From: Agreia sp. Leaf210
GTDB lineage: Bacteria; Actinomycetota; Actinomycetes; Actinomycetales; Microbacteriaceae
DNA: 64,000 bases
Direction of reading: 5' to 3'
NCBI RefSeq assembly: GCF_001421485.1
Contig: NZ_LMKK01000002.1
Coordinates: 864,441-928,440 of the forward strand
Part shown: positions 25,208 to 33,966 of the stretch, one piece after another
How positions within the stretch are numbered: position 1 is the stretch's first letter
Layout: every line of letters starts with the position of its first letter
Program-made: the position numbers and the translations under genes
Notes under the pieces: generated by a model
Seen by the model: only the letters and a program-made list of their open reading frames with translations
Database searches by the model: none
What the model was told of the DNA's origin: nothing

Positions 25208-25573
25208 ATGACCGCATCCGGCCCCGGCTTCATCTCACTTCAGGTCCGCGACATCGAGGCGTCTGCCGCCTTCTACGAGAAGTACCTCGGCGTGAGCCGC
25301 CAGCCCGGCCCGCCTCACGCCGTGGTCTTCGACACCACGCCCGCTGCCTTCGCGGTGCGCGACGCACTGCCCGGCGTCGACCTGAACTCCGGCGCCCAGC
25401 TCGGTCTCGGCATCGGCGTCTGGATGCACGCACCCGATGCGCAGCAGATCCACGACACCCTGGCGGCCGACGGATTCACGATCACCTCGGCACCCGTCGA
25501 CGGACCGTTCGGCCGCACCTTCACCTTCGCCGACCCCGACGGCTACGCCATCACGCTGCACGACAAGGCCTGA
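25208..25573 (+). CDS. VOC-family protein (glyoxalase-like)
   Basis: A 121-residue single-unit vicinal-oxygen-chelate protein. Typical ends are FISLQVRDIEASAAFYEKYLGV and FTFADPDGYAITLHDKA. Good ribosome site AAGGAGA before the ATG. Divergent from the MarR regulator and behind its two operators, so it is probably induced by the MarR ligand, perhaps to bind or convert the same compound. Confidence 0.88.
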   Translation: MTASGPGFISLQVRDIEASAAFYEKYLGVSRQPGPPHAVVFDTTPAAFAVRDALPGVDLNSGAQLGLGIGVWMHAPDAQQIHDTLAADGFTITSAPVDGPFGRTFTFADPDGYAITLHDKA

Positions 25574-25647
25574 TCCGTTCGCGCTTCGCCATCTCCGCGG
25601 GCGATCGTCGAGCGCGCTCTTAGCGGGCACGCGCTCCCTCGTCGAGC

Positions 25648-25661
25648 GCGCGCTCGCCCGC
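25648..25661. repeat. Second copy of a GC-rich intergenic motif
   Basis: GCGCGCTCGCCCGC is the reverse complement of 11812-11825. Around it TCGTCGAGCGCGC occurs twice. The region lies between the VOC gene and the convergent reductase gene and probably folds into hairpins. Confidence 0.4.
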
Positions 25662-25713
25662 TGACCGCGCGCTCAAGCGACTGGAGCGTGAGCGGCGGGG
25701 AGCCTCGGCGCGC

Positions 25714-26364
25714 TCAGGCGGCGGCCTGCTCCACGACGTCGCGGATCTCGGCAGCACTGAGGTTCGCCCCGAACAGCTCGCGCCCCGGCTGCAGCACGGC
25801 TCCCTCGGCAAGCGGGCCGAGGTCGACCGCGTCGAAGCCCAGAGAATCGATGAAGTCGGCGACCACGTCGTTCGCCTCGACGTCGTCTCCCGAGAGCGCG
25901 ATCGCCTTGCGGTCCGGGTCACCGGATGGCCGGGAGCCCTCGTCGAGGTCGTGATAGCCCATGTGGTTGAACGCCTTCACGACGCGAGATTCGGGCAGGA
26001 GAGCTTCGACGATCTCACTGGTCGTCGACTCTGCGTCGGTGAGGTCGGGGCGCTTTCCGTCGACCTCCCACCAGTAGTTCATGGCGTCGATCACGATCTT
26101 GCCGCGCAGCTCGTCGACCGGCAGCGCCCGGTGGCCGTCGAGCGGCACGGCCTTACCCAGGGGCAGAGCCAGGATGACGAGATCCGCCCGGCCCGCGGCA
26201 TCCGGCGCCGTTGTCGCCTCGGCGCCGTGCGCCAGCACGTCGATCGTCAACTCGATCGCCGCTGGCGGTCGGGAACTCGCGATGAGCACGCGGTAGCCGG
26301 CGGCGATCGCGAGCCGGGCGAGCACGGTGCCCACTTTTCCGGCACCGAGGATGCCGAGGGTCAC
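25714..26364 (-). CDS. NADP-binding F420-dependent oxidoreductase-like protein
   Basis: A 216-residue Rossmann protein of the NPD/F420-dependent NADP reductase family. N-terminal dinucleotide motif GILGAGKVGTVLARLAIAAGY, then DLVILALPLGKA and KIVIDAMNYWWEVDGKRPDL, then KAFNHMGYHDL. GTG start at 26364. It may transfer hydride between NADPH and F420 or simply be an NADPH-dependent reductase; F420 use is inferred from the family and host group. Confidence 0.83.
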   Translation of the reverse strand: MTLGILGAGKVGTVLARLAIAAGYRVLIASSRPPAAIELTIDVLAHGAEATTAPDAAGRADLVILALPLGKAVPLDGHRALPVDELRGKIVIDAMNYWWEVDGKRPDLTDAESTTSEIVEALLPESRVVKAFNHMGYHDLDEGSRPSGDPDRKAIALSGDDVEANDVVADFIDSLGFDAVDLGPLAEGAVLQPGRELFGANLSAAEIRDVVEQAAA

Positions 26365-26453
26365 CGGCCGTGAGCCGGATTCAGGGTTCGTGAGTGTGAT
26401 GTCCGTCGAGCTTCAGAGTAGTGATCGGTCATGCACCACGACGAACTGACTCG

Positions 26454-28202
26454 TCAGTCGCGCACCCCGAACAGTCCGAAGCCGTGCTTCACCAGCACGT
26501 CGTAGGCGTCGGCGTAGTTGTCGGGCACCGGCGCATCCGGCTCGTAACGGGCAAGCAGAATACCGATGAGTCCGAGCGCGGGCGGGGTCAGCGGGCGCTT
26601 ACGGTCTTTCTCCTTGTCGGAGCGCGGATTCGCCTCAGGATTCGGGGGAACGTAGGCGGGGGTGACCGTGGGCCAGAGCGCGGGCTGGCGCGGCTTCTTC
26701 AGATTCACCGCGTTGAAGATCGGTGTGGCGGATGCATCGCGATCGGTCAGCGGCTCGAGTCCGTGCAACTCGGCGATGGTCTTGGCAAGAGAGCCGTGGT
26801 GCATCTCGTCGTTGATGACGGTTCCGGCTCTCGTGTAGGCCGAGACCACGATGGTGGGAACCCGCAGGCCGAGACGATCGAACGTGAAGCCCATCTCGCC
26901 CGGGGCCTCGTTCTTCACGGGCGGCACGGCGGCCGGCGGCGCGACGTGATCGTAGAGGCCGCCGTGCTCGTCGAAGGTCACGAGCAGCACGGTGTTCATC
27001 GCGTTCGAGCCGGTGCTCGAGGCGCCGTCTTTGATCGACGTGTAGACCTCGCCGAGCAGTTGTTCGCCCGCCCGCATGTCCGAGAAGGCGGACTCCATCT
27101 CGGGCGTATCCGGCTCGACTTTGTCTTTCTCCGGTCGCACGACAGGCGGATGCATGTCGTTGTGGTCGAACACCATGCGCGGCTCCACGAAGGCGTAGTC
27201 GGGCAACTTTCCTTTGGCCGCGTCCTCGTGGAACTGCTCCATGCTGCGGAAGTTGCTCTTCCAGTACTTCTGCAGCGATGGAGCACTCAGCAGTCCGGTG
27301 AGCGAGACGACCTGCTGGGCGTCGTAGTACACGCGCCACGACTTGCCCGCCTCCTCAAGACGGCTGAACACGGTCGGCACGGCCGGAGCATCCAGCCACT
27401 TGTCGATGCCGCCACCCTCGACGTTCGTGACGAAGCCGTGCGAGGTGCTCGCGTGAAAGAACGAGCGGTTGCAGAACGTCTGCGAGGGAACGGCCGCGTG
27501 CCAGTGATCGTAGACACCGAAGCTCTTCGCGAGCGTCGACAGCACCGGGAGCATGGCCGGCGAGAATCCGCCCATCACCACGGCGTACTCCTCGGGTGTC
27601 GGCGCGCGCCCGCGAGACAGCGTGGAGTTCACGATGTAGTCCTTCACGAAGCCGTCGTTCTTCGGCGTCGACGCGTCTTTCGGCAGGTTCCAGGGCTCCT
27701 GCAGCGGGTTCCTCAGATCGGAGTTTCTCTCGGGGTCGATCGTTCCGAACAGTTGCGTGTTCACGTGGGGGTAGAACTCGCCCGGGTCGGGATCGGGCTG
27801 GGCCATGATGCGGTCGGTCGAACCGCTGTAGACGTGAGCGGGCACGGTGTCACCCGAGGGTCCGGGGTTGCTGTACTCCCCCTGGTGTAGACCGTCGAAA
27901 GTCTGCCCCGCGGGCTCCTGCCCCGACTCGTAGAGCCAGCCCAGCATGTGGTCGAACGAGCGGTTCTCGAACATGATCACGACCACGTGGTCGAATCCCG
28001 GTTCGTGACGAACGGGCAGTGGCGAGAAGCCGAGTTCGTCGTCATCCGGGTCAGACGAGCGGATGCCGGCGGTCACGCCGCCGACCGTCGCCCCGCCGAC
28101 CGCAAGCCCTGCGACCCCGATGCCGGCGGTGCGGAGGAAGTTACGTCGTGACGCGCCGCGCTGAGCTTTCTCGTCGTCGCTCTCGTTCTTTCTGGCCGCC
28201 AT
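26454..28202 (-). CDS. Tat-exported phosphoesterase (phospholipase C / acid phosphatase family)
   Basis: A 582-residue enzyme. The N-terminus has a twin-arginine signal (RRNFLRTAGIG, Arg19-Arg20) followed by a hydrophobic stretch, so it is exported folded. The family motifs are HVVVIMFENRSFDHMLGWLY (metal and nucleophile region) and LLVTFDEHGGLYDHVAPP (metal site). Members cleave phospholipids or phosphomonoesters outside the cell. Start at 28202 with GGGAGGGGACC upstream; the longer upstream frame lacks support. Confidence 0.88.
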   Translation of the reverse strand: MAARKNESDDEKAQRGASRRNFLRTAGIGVAGLAVGGATVGGVTAGIRSSDPDDDELGFSPLPVRHEPGFDHVVVIMFENRSFDHMLGWLYESGQEPAGQTFDGLHQGEYSNPGPSGDTVPAHVYSGSTDRIMAQPDPDPGEFYPHVNTQLFGTIDPERNSDLRNPLQEPWNLPKDASTPKNDGFVKDYIVNSTLSRGRAPTPEEYAVVMGGFSPAMLPVLSTLAKSFGVYDHWHAAVPSQTFCNRSFFHASTSHGFVTNVEGGGIDKWLDAPAVPTVFSRLEEAGKSWRVYYDAQQVVSLTGLLSAPSLQKYWKSNFRSMEQFHEDAAKGKLPDYAFVEPRMVFDHNDMHPPVVRPEKDKVEPDTPEMESAFSDMRAGEQLLGEVYTSIKDGASSTGSNAMNTVLLVTFDEHGGLYDHVAPPAAVPPVKNEAPGEMGFTFDRLGLRVPTIVVSAYTRAGTVINDEMHHGSLAKTIAELHGLEPLTDRDASATPIFNAVNLKKPRQPALWPTVTPAYVPPNPEANPRSDKEKDRKRPLTPPALGLIGILLARYEPDAPVPDNYADAYDVLVKHGFGLFGVRD

Positions 28203-28326
28203 CTCGGTCCCCTCCCGATCCCGCCAGAATACTCGGGTGCGGGTCGAAACCGCCGTCCGCGCATCCGCGCCGGTTGGGCGCATCGGCGCCTGGTCGTCCA
28301 GCAGCGGATGCGCCCAAGCGGCGCGG

Positions 28327-29073
28327 TTACGACGGTTGCAGCGCGGCGAGCGGGGTCGTCGGCAGAGCGGTCCACCCCTCGCGGCGTGCGCGGGCGAGCT
28401 GCTCCGGAGACGGACGGCCGTAGTGGCCGAGAGCCGCGCTTCGCGAAGCGAGGGCGGCGATCACGGCGTCGAAGGCGTCGCCCGAGCGCACCATGAGCTC
28501 GACGTGACCCTCGAGGTCGAGCCAGGGGGCGGCATCCAGAACCCGAGCCAGCAGCAGCTCGCGCGCCTGCGCGCTCACGCGGTAGCCGGTCGTGTCGAAC
28601 CCCCAGAGCCTGAGGCTCGCCCCCGGATAGATCTCGACGACGACCCCGGAACCCGAACGATCGACATGCACACCCCGAGCCTGGATGCGGCCGAGCAGCC
28701 CGGCGCACCGCATCGCGGTGAGCCCCAGCCGATCTGTCGACACGCTGAGCGGCCAGCGGCCTGTCTTGGCGCGTACGTCGCGATCCGTCTCGCGGTAGGC
28801 GAGGGTGCGACGCCAATCCATGCCGCCGTCGACGGCGGGCGCCTCGGTCGAGTCGTGATCGGCGTGGGCGACGATGAAACTCACGAACTCATCGGGCCAG
28901 CCGAAGGCGCAGTCGATGCCGAGCTTGTCGACCTCTGTCGCTGCCTGCGCGATCACGTCGTCACCGACGCCGAGTCGCAGCTCGGTCAGCGTCGCACGAG
29001 GCCCGGCCCAGTCGATGACCGCGAGCGCTGTGCCCTTGCTCTCGGCAGCGAGATCGACCCCAGCGGTGAGCAT
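28327..29073 (-). CDS. DUF429 protein (RNase H-like nuclease fold)
   Basis: A 248-residue DUF429 protein. It starts AGVDLAAESKGTALAVIDW (acidic residue of an RNase H-like fold), has VEIYPGASLRLWGFD in the middle and GDAFDAVIAALASRSAA near the end, all features of this family, whose function is unknown. TACGCT six bases before the ATG indicates a leaderless transcript. Confidence 0.83.
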   Translation of the reverse strand: MLTAGVDLAAESKGTALAVIDWAGPRATLTELRLGVGDDVIAQAATEVDKLGIDCAFGWPDEFVSFIVAHADHDSTEAPAVDGGMDWRRTLAYRETDRDVRAKTGRWPLSVSTDRLGLTAMRCAGLLGRIQARGVHVDRSGSGVVVEIYPGASLRLWGFDTTGYRVSAQARELLLARVLDAAPWLDLEGHVELMVRSGDAFDAVIAALASRSAALGHYGRPSPEQLARARREGWTALPTTPLAALQPS

Positions 29074-29163
29074 CAGACAAGCGTAGTCGCGAGCGGGAGC
29101 TGCACCGCGGCATGGGGACTTCTCCCCATTTTGGACGAGGGCGACTCTGCCTAACGTGGAAGC

Positions 29164-29640
29164 ATGACAACCGGATCCTTCTACGAATCCCTGCCGCCCC
29201 AGAATTCGACTCCGCCCGCCGCAGCGCCCGGCTCCTACTCACCGCCGCCCGCCGCGCCCGCCACCGGGGCACTGCCCTATGGGCTCGGGTTCCTCGCCTA
29301 CATTCCCCTGCCGTATCTGAGCCTGATCATCGCCGGAATCGTCATGGCCTCCGTGTACCCGTCCCAGAAGAGAAAGGGCGGGCTCGCTGCAGAGAACGCC
29401 CGGCAGGCCGCGAACTGGGGACTCAGCCTGATCGTCTACATGGTGCTCGACTTCACGTTCTTCATCATTCTACTCGTCACGCGCCCCGAGGAGAATACGG
29501 GGTTCTTCCCGGTCGGCATCCCCGTTCTGCTGGTGCTCGCGATCGGTCTCGCTCACCTCATCGTGAGCATCATGGGTCTCGTCGCGGCGAACAAGCACAC
29601 GGTGCTGCGCAACCGCATCGCGATTCCCTTCATCCGCTAG
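29164..29640 (+). CDS. DUF4870-like membrane protein
   Basis: A 158-residue protein: a 35-residue Pro/Ala-rich cytosolic head, then three hydrophobic segments. The central AAENARQAANWGLSLIVYMV fits DUF4870, a family of small membrane proteins of unknown role. TAACGT six bases before the ATG gives a leaderless promoter. Confidence 0.75.
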   Translation: MTTGSFYESLPPQNSTPPAAAPGSYSPPPAAPATGALPYGLGFLAYIPLPYLSLIIAGIVMASVYPSQKRKGGLAAENARQAANWGLSLIVYMVLDFTFFIILLVTRPEENTGFFPVGIPVLLVLAIGLAHLIVSIMGLVAANKHTVLRNRIAIPFIR

Positions 29641-29658
29641 GGGCACATCCGCTAGGGA

Positions 29659-30597
29659 TCAGGGAAGAAGCGCCCCTCCGGCGACCGCCAGCCGGTACCA
29701 CTCCGGCCGCGTGAGCTCGATCTCCGACCCCGCGGCCGCCTCGCGCAGACGCGATCCCTTCGTCGTTCCCAGCACCAGCTGAATTCGAGCCGGATGCCGG
29801 GTGATCCATGCTGCCGCGATCGCCGTGGGCGTCACCGAGTAGGTGGCCGCGAGATCGTCGAGAACGTCGTTCAGCTCCGCGTAGTTCTCACGGTCGCCGA
29901 TGAAGACGCTGCCGGTCGCGCCCGACTGGAACGGCGACCACGCCTGCACCGTGATGTCGTTGAGACGGCAGTAGTCGAGCACGCCGTTGTGCCGGTCGAC
30001 GGACTGCTCGGCGTGAGCCATGTTCATGGCGAGCCCCGAGGTGATCGAGGGCGCGTGGGTGATGCTCAGCTGCAGCTGGTTCACGACGAGGGGCTGACGC
30101 ACCGATTTCTTGAGCAGCTCGATCTGCCCCGGCGTGTGGTTCGAGACACCGAAGTGACGCACCTTGCCCTCGGAGTGCAGCTGCTCGAATGCGGCCGCCA
30201 CCTCGTCTGGTTCGACGAGCGCGTCGGGGCGGTGCAGAAGCAGCAGGTCGAGGTAGTCGGTCTTCAGCGCCGCCAACGACCCGTTCACGGAGTCGACGAT
30301 GTGCTCGGCCGAGAAGTCGAAGTAGCCGGGGCGGATTCCGCACTTCGTCTGAAGCACCATCTGCTCGCGCGCGGCCGAGGTGTAGTTCAGAGCATCGGCG
30401 AACAGGCTCTCGCACACGTGCTCGGGGCTGCCACCCGAACCGTAGATGTCGGCATGGTCGAAGAAGGTGATGCCCTCGGCCTGAGCATCGCCCACGAGGG
30501 TTCGAATCTCGGATGCCGACAGCTCGGGAATGTGCATCAGCCCCAGAATGTGCTGCGAAACGGTCAGACCGGTTGTTCCGAGATTCACGTGTTTCAT
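29659..30597 (-). CDS. Aldo/keto reductase (YdhF type)
   Basis: A 312-residue aldo/keto reductase. Key residues lie in FFDHADIYGSGGSPEHV (Asp, Tyr), LQTKCGIRPGYFDFS (Lys) and LLLLHRPDALVEPDEVAAAF (His), the last being typical of the YdhF group. Probably NADPH-dependent with a small carbonyl substrate. The ATG at 30597 is seven bases from TAGCCT, so leaderless; the long upstream extension in the same frame runs over the small lipoprotein gene and is not real. Confidence 0.9.
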   Translation of the reverse strand: MKHVNLGTTGLTVSQHILGLMHIPELSASEIRTLVGDAQAEGITFFDHADIYGSGGSPEHVCESLFADALNYTSAAREQMVLQTKCGIRPGYFDFSAEHIVDSVNGSLAALKTDYLDLLLLHRPDALVEPDEVAAAFEQLHSEGKVRHFGVSNHTPGQIELLKKSVRQPLVVNQLQLSITHAPSITSGLAMNMAHAEQSVDRHNGVLDYCRLNDITVQAWSPFQSGATGSVFIGDRENYAELNDVLDDLAATYSVTPTAIAAAWITRHPARIQLVLGTTKGSRLREAAAGSEIELTRPEWYRLAVAGGALLP

Positions 30598-30643
30598 GCT
30601 TCGCAGGCTACCGCTCGCGGCCACAGGCCGACGCCGGAAGCCG

Positions 30644-30850
30644 TCAGATGTTGTCGGGCTCGAAGGGAGTCTCGGTAGGCGTCGGCGTCGGAGTGGGCGT
30701 CTCTGTCGGGGTCGGCGTGGACGTCTCCGACACAGAGGGATTGGGCGTCGCCGTGCCGACCTTGTCCGTGTCTTGCGCGTCTCCCACACATCCTGTGAGA
30801 AGAAGCAGCGCGGCGGAACCCACGATGGTCGTAGCGATGATTTTCTTCAT
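30644..30850 (-). CDS. Small lipoprotein with Thr-Pro repeat tail
   Basis: A 68-residue lipoprotein. Signal MKKIIATTIVGSAALLLLTGC with lipobox LTGC (Cys21), then a short polar region and a tail of alternating Thr and Pro/Glu-Thr-Pro that should be extended and possibly glycosylated. No catalytic domain. TACATT six bases before the ATG supports this start and leaderless expression. Confidence 0.75.
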   Translation of the reverse strand: MKKIIATTIVGSAALLLLTGCVGDAQDTDKVGTATPNPSVSETSTPTPTETPTPTPTPTETPFEPDNI

Positions 30851-30990
30851 TCCGCCAATGTACGGAGTGCTCGCGCCCTTACCCGGCCCCGTAGATTTAC
30901 GCGCTTCACGGTGGTAGCCGATCCGGCGCATCCGGTCGTGAGCTAGGCGTATCGTCGAAGCAGACCATCCGATTCTCACGAGGAGCCGCC

Positions 30991-31404
30991 ATGACGAAAC
31001 AGCTCGACAAGCCCGCATCCAAGGGCCGCACGGCGGCACGCATCGCTCTCGGGGCCATCCTCGTTCTTGCCGGAACGAGCCACCTCACTTTCGGCCGCGA
31101 CGACTTTCGCGCCCAGGTGCCCGAGTTCGTGCCTCTCAAAGAAGACACGACCGTGCTCTTGAGCGGCGTCGCCGAGATCACGCTGGGCGCGGCCCTGCTC
31201 TTCGCCCCGCGCTCGCAGCGGGCACGCGTCGGCGGGCTCGCCGCAGCCTTCTTCACCGCGATCTTCCCCGGCAACATCGCGCAGGCGATCCACCACCGGG
31301 ATGCGTTCGGTCTCGATTCCGACGCCAAACGCGTAGGGCGCCTGTTCGGCCAGCCCCTGCTCGTGGCGTGGGCCCTGTGGTCGACGCGCACCGCGGCGAA
31401 GTGA
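30991..31404 (+). CDS. DoxX-like membrane protein
   Basis: A 137-residue protein with about four hydrophobic segments. The start ARIALGAILVLAGTSHLTFGRDDF and ITLGAALLFAPRSQRARVGGLAAAFFTAIFPGNIAQA fit the DoxX/DoxD family, often linked to oxidative stress. A good ribosome site (ACGAGGAG) precedes the ATG. GTGA overlap joins it to the next membrane protein gene. Confidence 0.78.
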   Translation: MTKQLDKPASKGRTAARIALGAILVLAGTSHLTFGRDDFRAQVPEFVPLKEDTTVLLSGVAEITLGAALLFAPRSQRARVGGLAAAFFTAIFPGNIAQAIHHRDAFGLDSDAKRVGRLFGQPLLVAWALWSTRTAAK

Positions 31405-31892
31405 CCCGAAGCCGCATACTGCTCGCAGCCGGCGGAGTCGCGCTCGTCGCGGCGTACGCGGCTCTGATGGCCGTCGAATCCCTCGTGCTCGATCCGCTCG
31501 CGGCCGTTCCCGGTGCGACTCTCGAAGAGATCCACGCGTATCTCACGGCGGCCGGCGACGATGTCCCCGGTGACATCGCCTGGGTGATCGCCACAGCATC
31601 CATCGGTGTTGTGCTCGCCGCGGCCACCGCGATCGTGGGGGTGTGGAGACGACTATCCCTCTCGACGTTGGCGATCGTCTTTCTTGCCATCGTCGCGGCT
31701 GGCGCCGTACCCGCGTTCCTCGATGGCTTTCGTCTGAACATGGACATCGCCGACACCTACGGCGTCAGCGGCGGGGCGCACACGGTGTGGGCGGGAGTGC
31801 TCTATCTCACGAGCCTGGCAGCCTTCGGGGCAATCATCGGGCTGGGTGTCTACAAGCTTCACCGGCGCGCGAAAATGACCACGCTTGCTTAA
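31401..31892 (+). CDS. Four-helix membrane protein of unknown function
   Basis: A 163-residue protein with four hydrophobic segments (around ILLAAGGVALVAAYAALM, WVIATASIGVVLAAATAIVG, LAIVFLAIVAAGAVPAFL and LYLTSLAAFGAIIGLGV). I do not recognise a family. GTG at 31401 overlaps the DoxX-like stop (GTGA), so both membrane proteins are probably made together. Confidence 0.7.
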   Translation: MTRSRILLAAGGVALVAAYAALMAVESLVLDPLAAVPGATLEEIHAYLTAAGDDVPGDIAWVIATASIGVVLAAATAIVGVWRRLSLSTLAIVFLAIVAAGAVPAFLDGFRLNMDIADTYGVSGGAHTVWAGVLYLTSLAAFGAIIGLGVYKLHRRAKMTTLA

Positions 31893-31908
31893 AGGAAGAT
31901 AGCTTCCT
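31893..31908. promoter_or_regulatory. Palindrome at the PadR promoter
   Basis: AGGAAG-N4-CTTCCT inverted repeat, ending at the -10 box TATGCT (31908-31913) of the PadR gene. Probably the PadR binding site; inferred from position. Confidence 0.5.
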
Positions 31909-31919
31909 ATGCTCATGGC

Positions 31920-32327
31920 ATGGCTAAACGCAAACCGGGACGGCTCTTTCCCATCGAATTCGACATCCTCGAATGCGGACTCGCGCTGCAGTCGAGCGAG
32001 GGCAGCTTCTATGGCTTCGCTCTCGCTCGAGCACTGTCCGAGAACTCGGGAGACGAGCTGACCGCTCACGGCACGCTCTACAAGGCTCTTGGTCGCATGA
32101 AAGATGCCGACCTTCTCGAGTCGTCTTGGGAGAACTCGATAGTGGCCGACGCCGAGAACCGCCCGCGTCGCCGCCTTTATACCGTCACAGGCGAGGGAGA
32201 GAAGGCGTACCAGGCCGAGGCGCAGGCGCTGGGCGCGGATGCCGTGGCCGAGCGCAGGCGGGCACGTGCGGGCAATGCGATCCCCGGGTTGCCGCGACTG
32301 GGCATCGACGCAGGAGGTCTCGCGTGA
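31920..32327 (+). CDS. PadR-family transcriptional regulator
   Basis: A 135-residue PadR regulator: winged helix with EFDILECGLALQSSEGSFYGFALARALSE and LYKALGRMKDADLLESSW, and RRRLYTVTGEGEKAYQ as the wing. TATGCT six bases before the ATG indicates a leaderless mRNA. It overlaps a membrane-protein gene by GTGA, which in turn overlaps an exported-protein gene; the three form one translational unit. Confidence 0.88.
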   Translation: MAKRKPGRLFPIEFDILECGLALQSSEGSFYGFALARALSENSGDELTAHGTLYKALGRMKDADLLESSWENSIVADAENRPRRRLYTVTGEGEKAYQAEAQALGADAVAERRRARAGNAIPGLPRLGIDAGGLA

Positions 32328-33064
32328 GCGTCGCCCGCTCGGCCGACTATCGACGCATGACGTCGGCCGTCCTGCGATGGGCGGCCTGGTACACCCGCGG
32401 CATCGACCGACAGGCCACCAACGATCGACTCGACGAGTTGACCTCGGATCTGTATGAGCATGTCGTCTGGGCGGAGTCCGCCGGCCTGAAGCCGACGGAG
32501 GTGGCGCGCAGCATCCGGCGTCGGAGACTGCGCGGCGTACTCGACGATCTGCGCTGGAGGCGCGCTCAGCTACGTGAGGCGCGCACGAACGATCCCCTGA
32601 CCTTCTCGCTCGGCCGCAACGACGCCGTCGCGCTCGCCATCGTGTTCGCCGTCGGACTGGCCGTCGTGATCTTCGGGGCATTCACGCTCACGCGGCTGCT
32701 GTCGTATCTCGGCCGAACCGGCGACACGGCAGTCACGACCCTCAGCGGGGCACTGGCCCTGTCTGCACTTCTGTCGACCGTGGGATTGGTGGCGCTCGGC
32801 TGGAAACGCACACGATTCATTGGTGCACTCGCGCTGGTGATCGCCCAGGCCGCGGTCGTGCAATTCGGATTCTCGAGTCTTCTCTACGGCAGTTCTTCGG
32901 TGAATGCCTACATGTACAACTCAGAGCTGTGGCCACTGCCGAAGTATGCCCTTGCGGGAGCACTCGCCCTGCTGTTCGCGGCGGCGACGCTGTGGTGGTG
33001 GCCCAGCAGAAAGCCCGCGCGTACGCGCCTCGCCGAAGCCGCACACCAAGGAGATCGATCATGA
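32324..33064 (+). CDS. PadR-associated membrane protein
   Basis: A 246-residue protein. A cytosolic helical head (residues about 1-85: RWAAWYTRGIDRQATNDRLDELTSDLYEH) looks like the permease-prefix/DUF1700-type domain often encoded after PadR regulators. Four hydrophobic segments follow (around VALAIVFAVGLAVVIFGAF, LSGALALSALLSTVGLVAL, FIGALALVIAQAAVV and YALAGALALLFAAATLWWW). GTG start overlaps the PadR stop; its stop overlaps the next start. Function unknown. Confidence 0.75.
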   Translation: MSVARSADYRRMTSAVLRWAAWYTRGIDRQATNDRLDELTSDLYEHVVWAESAGLKPTEVARSIRRRRLRGVLDDLRWRRAQLREARTNDPLTFSLGRNDAVALAIVFAVGLAVVIFGAFTLTRLLSYLGRTGDTAVTTLSGALALSALLSTVGLVALGWKRTRFIGALALVIAQAAVVQFGFSSLLYGSSSVNAYMYNSELWPLPKYALAGALALLFAAATLWWWPSRKPARTRLAEAAHQGDRS

Positions 33065-33966
33065 GACGTCGACTGGCCGCCATCGTCGGAGTCATCGCCG
33101 GCGTCGCCCTAATGGCCACCGCCATCTTCATCGGGGTTGGAATCCTCGACACGCGATCGAGCCTGCAGGCCGCGGCGGCCCCCGTGCCGCAGACCACCAT
33201 CGGTACCGCGCTGTCGAACGGGGCGCCGACGCAAACGGTGACGTCGAATCTGCCCGCGGCCATGATTGCGGGCTTGCCCGGCTACCGCGACGAGCACGAC
33301 CGCGACACCTACATACACGTGCAGACCTGGATGAAGATCTGCATGGGAACGCACGGCTACAGCTACCAGTTCGATCTGGCGCCGCAATCCGGGTCGGTGC
33401 TCGGCCTCGTCTCGACCGGCTTCATTCCCCTCCCCAAGGGATTCGACCAGGGCGAACAGAACGCGCTGTACGGCGCGCCCGATAACCTGTTGCCCGACTA
33501 CGACTGGCAGACCGGCGGATGCTATGGCGAAGCCGTTCACAAGGCAGGCCTTCTCGATGACGGTTCAGATGGATTCACCCCCGACGAGCTCGCGAAGATC
33601 GCAGAGATCTACGATCCCATGGCCAACCCTCCAGAACCGCTTTATGGCTACGCAGGAGTGACCCCCGGGTTCGGCGTGAGCTTCGACCCGGCCGTGGCAG
33701 CGAGTGTCGACGCGTCGATCGTCGCCTGCATGAGCCGGAACGGAATCCAATACGCCCACGCGGACAACATCAATCCCGAGGGGTCGGCGCTCCTCAACGA
33801 AGGCTCTTTCATGGCCCGTCCGATCTCAGGCGATAACACGCCGACTTTCTTCGACGACGCGTTCGTTGTGCTCTACGGAGTCCGGGTGCCGGCCGACCAG
33901 CCCTATGACTGGCAGAAGGGTGGGTGCTACGGCGCCGCGATCCACGAAGCGGGCATCGACCGCTAG
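33061..33966 (+). CDS. Exported protein with duplicated Cys-containing domain
   Basis: A 301-residue protein with an N-terminal membrane anchor or signal (RLAAIVGVIAGVALMATAIFIGVG). Two halves repeat the same order of motifs: a CM-x3-G-x2-Y segment (ICMGTHGYSYQF, then ACMSRNGIQYAH), an aLYG segment (NALYGAP, then VVLYGVR) and the strongly conserved YDWQ-x-GGCYG-x-A-x-H-x-AG. The paired Cys of each half may form a disulfide. No known family recognised. ATGA overlap with the membrane protein; the 3' end overlaps a convergent gene by 4 bp. Confidence 0.75.
   Translation: MRRRLAAIVGVIAGVALMATAIFIGVGILDTRSSLQAAAAPVPQTTIGTALSNGAPTQTVTSNLPAAMIAGLPGYRDEHDRDTYIHVQTWMKICMGTHGYSYQFDLAPQSGSVLGLVSTGFIPLPKGFDQGEQNALYGAPDNLLPDYDWQTGGCYGEAVHKAGLLDDGSDGFTPDELAKIAEIYDPMANPPEPLYGYAGVTPGFGVSFDPAVAASVDASIVACMSRNGIQYAHADNINPEGSALLNEGSFMARPISGDNTPTFFDDAFVVLYGVRVPADQPYDWQKGGCYGAAIHEAGIDR

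Noticed and set aside
28203..28283. Longer start for the Tat phosphoesterase
   Set aside because: It would place the twin-arginine signal far from the N-terminus; the ATG at 28202 has a good ribosome site.
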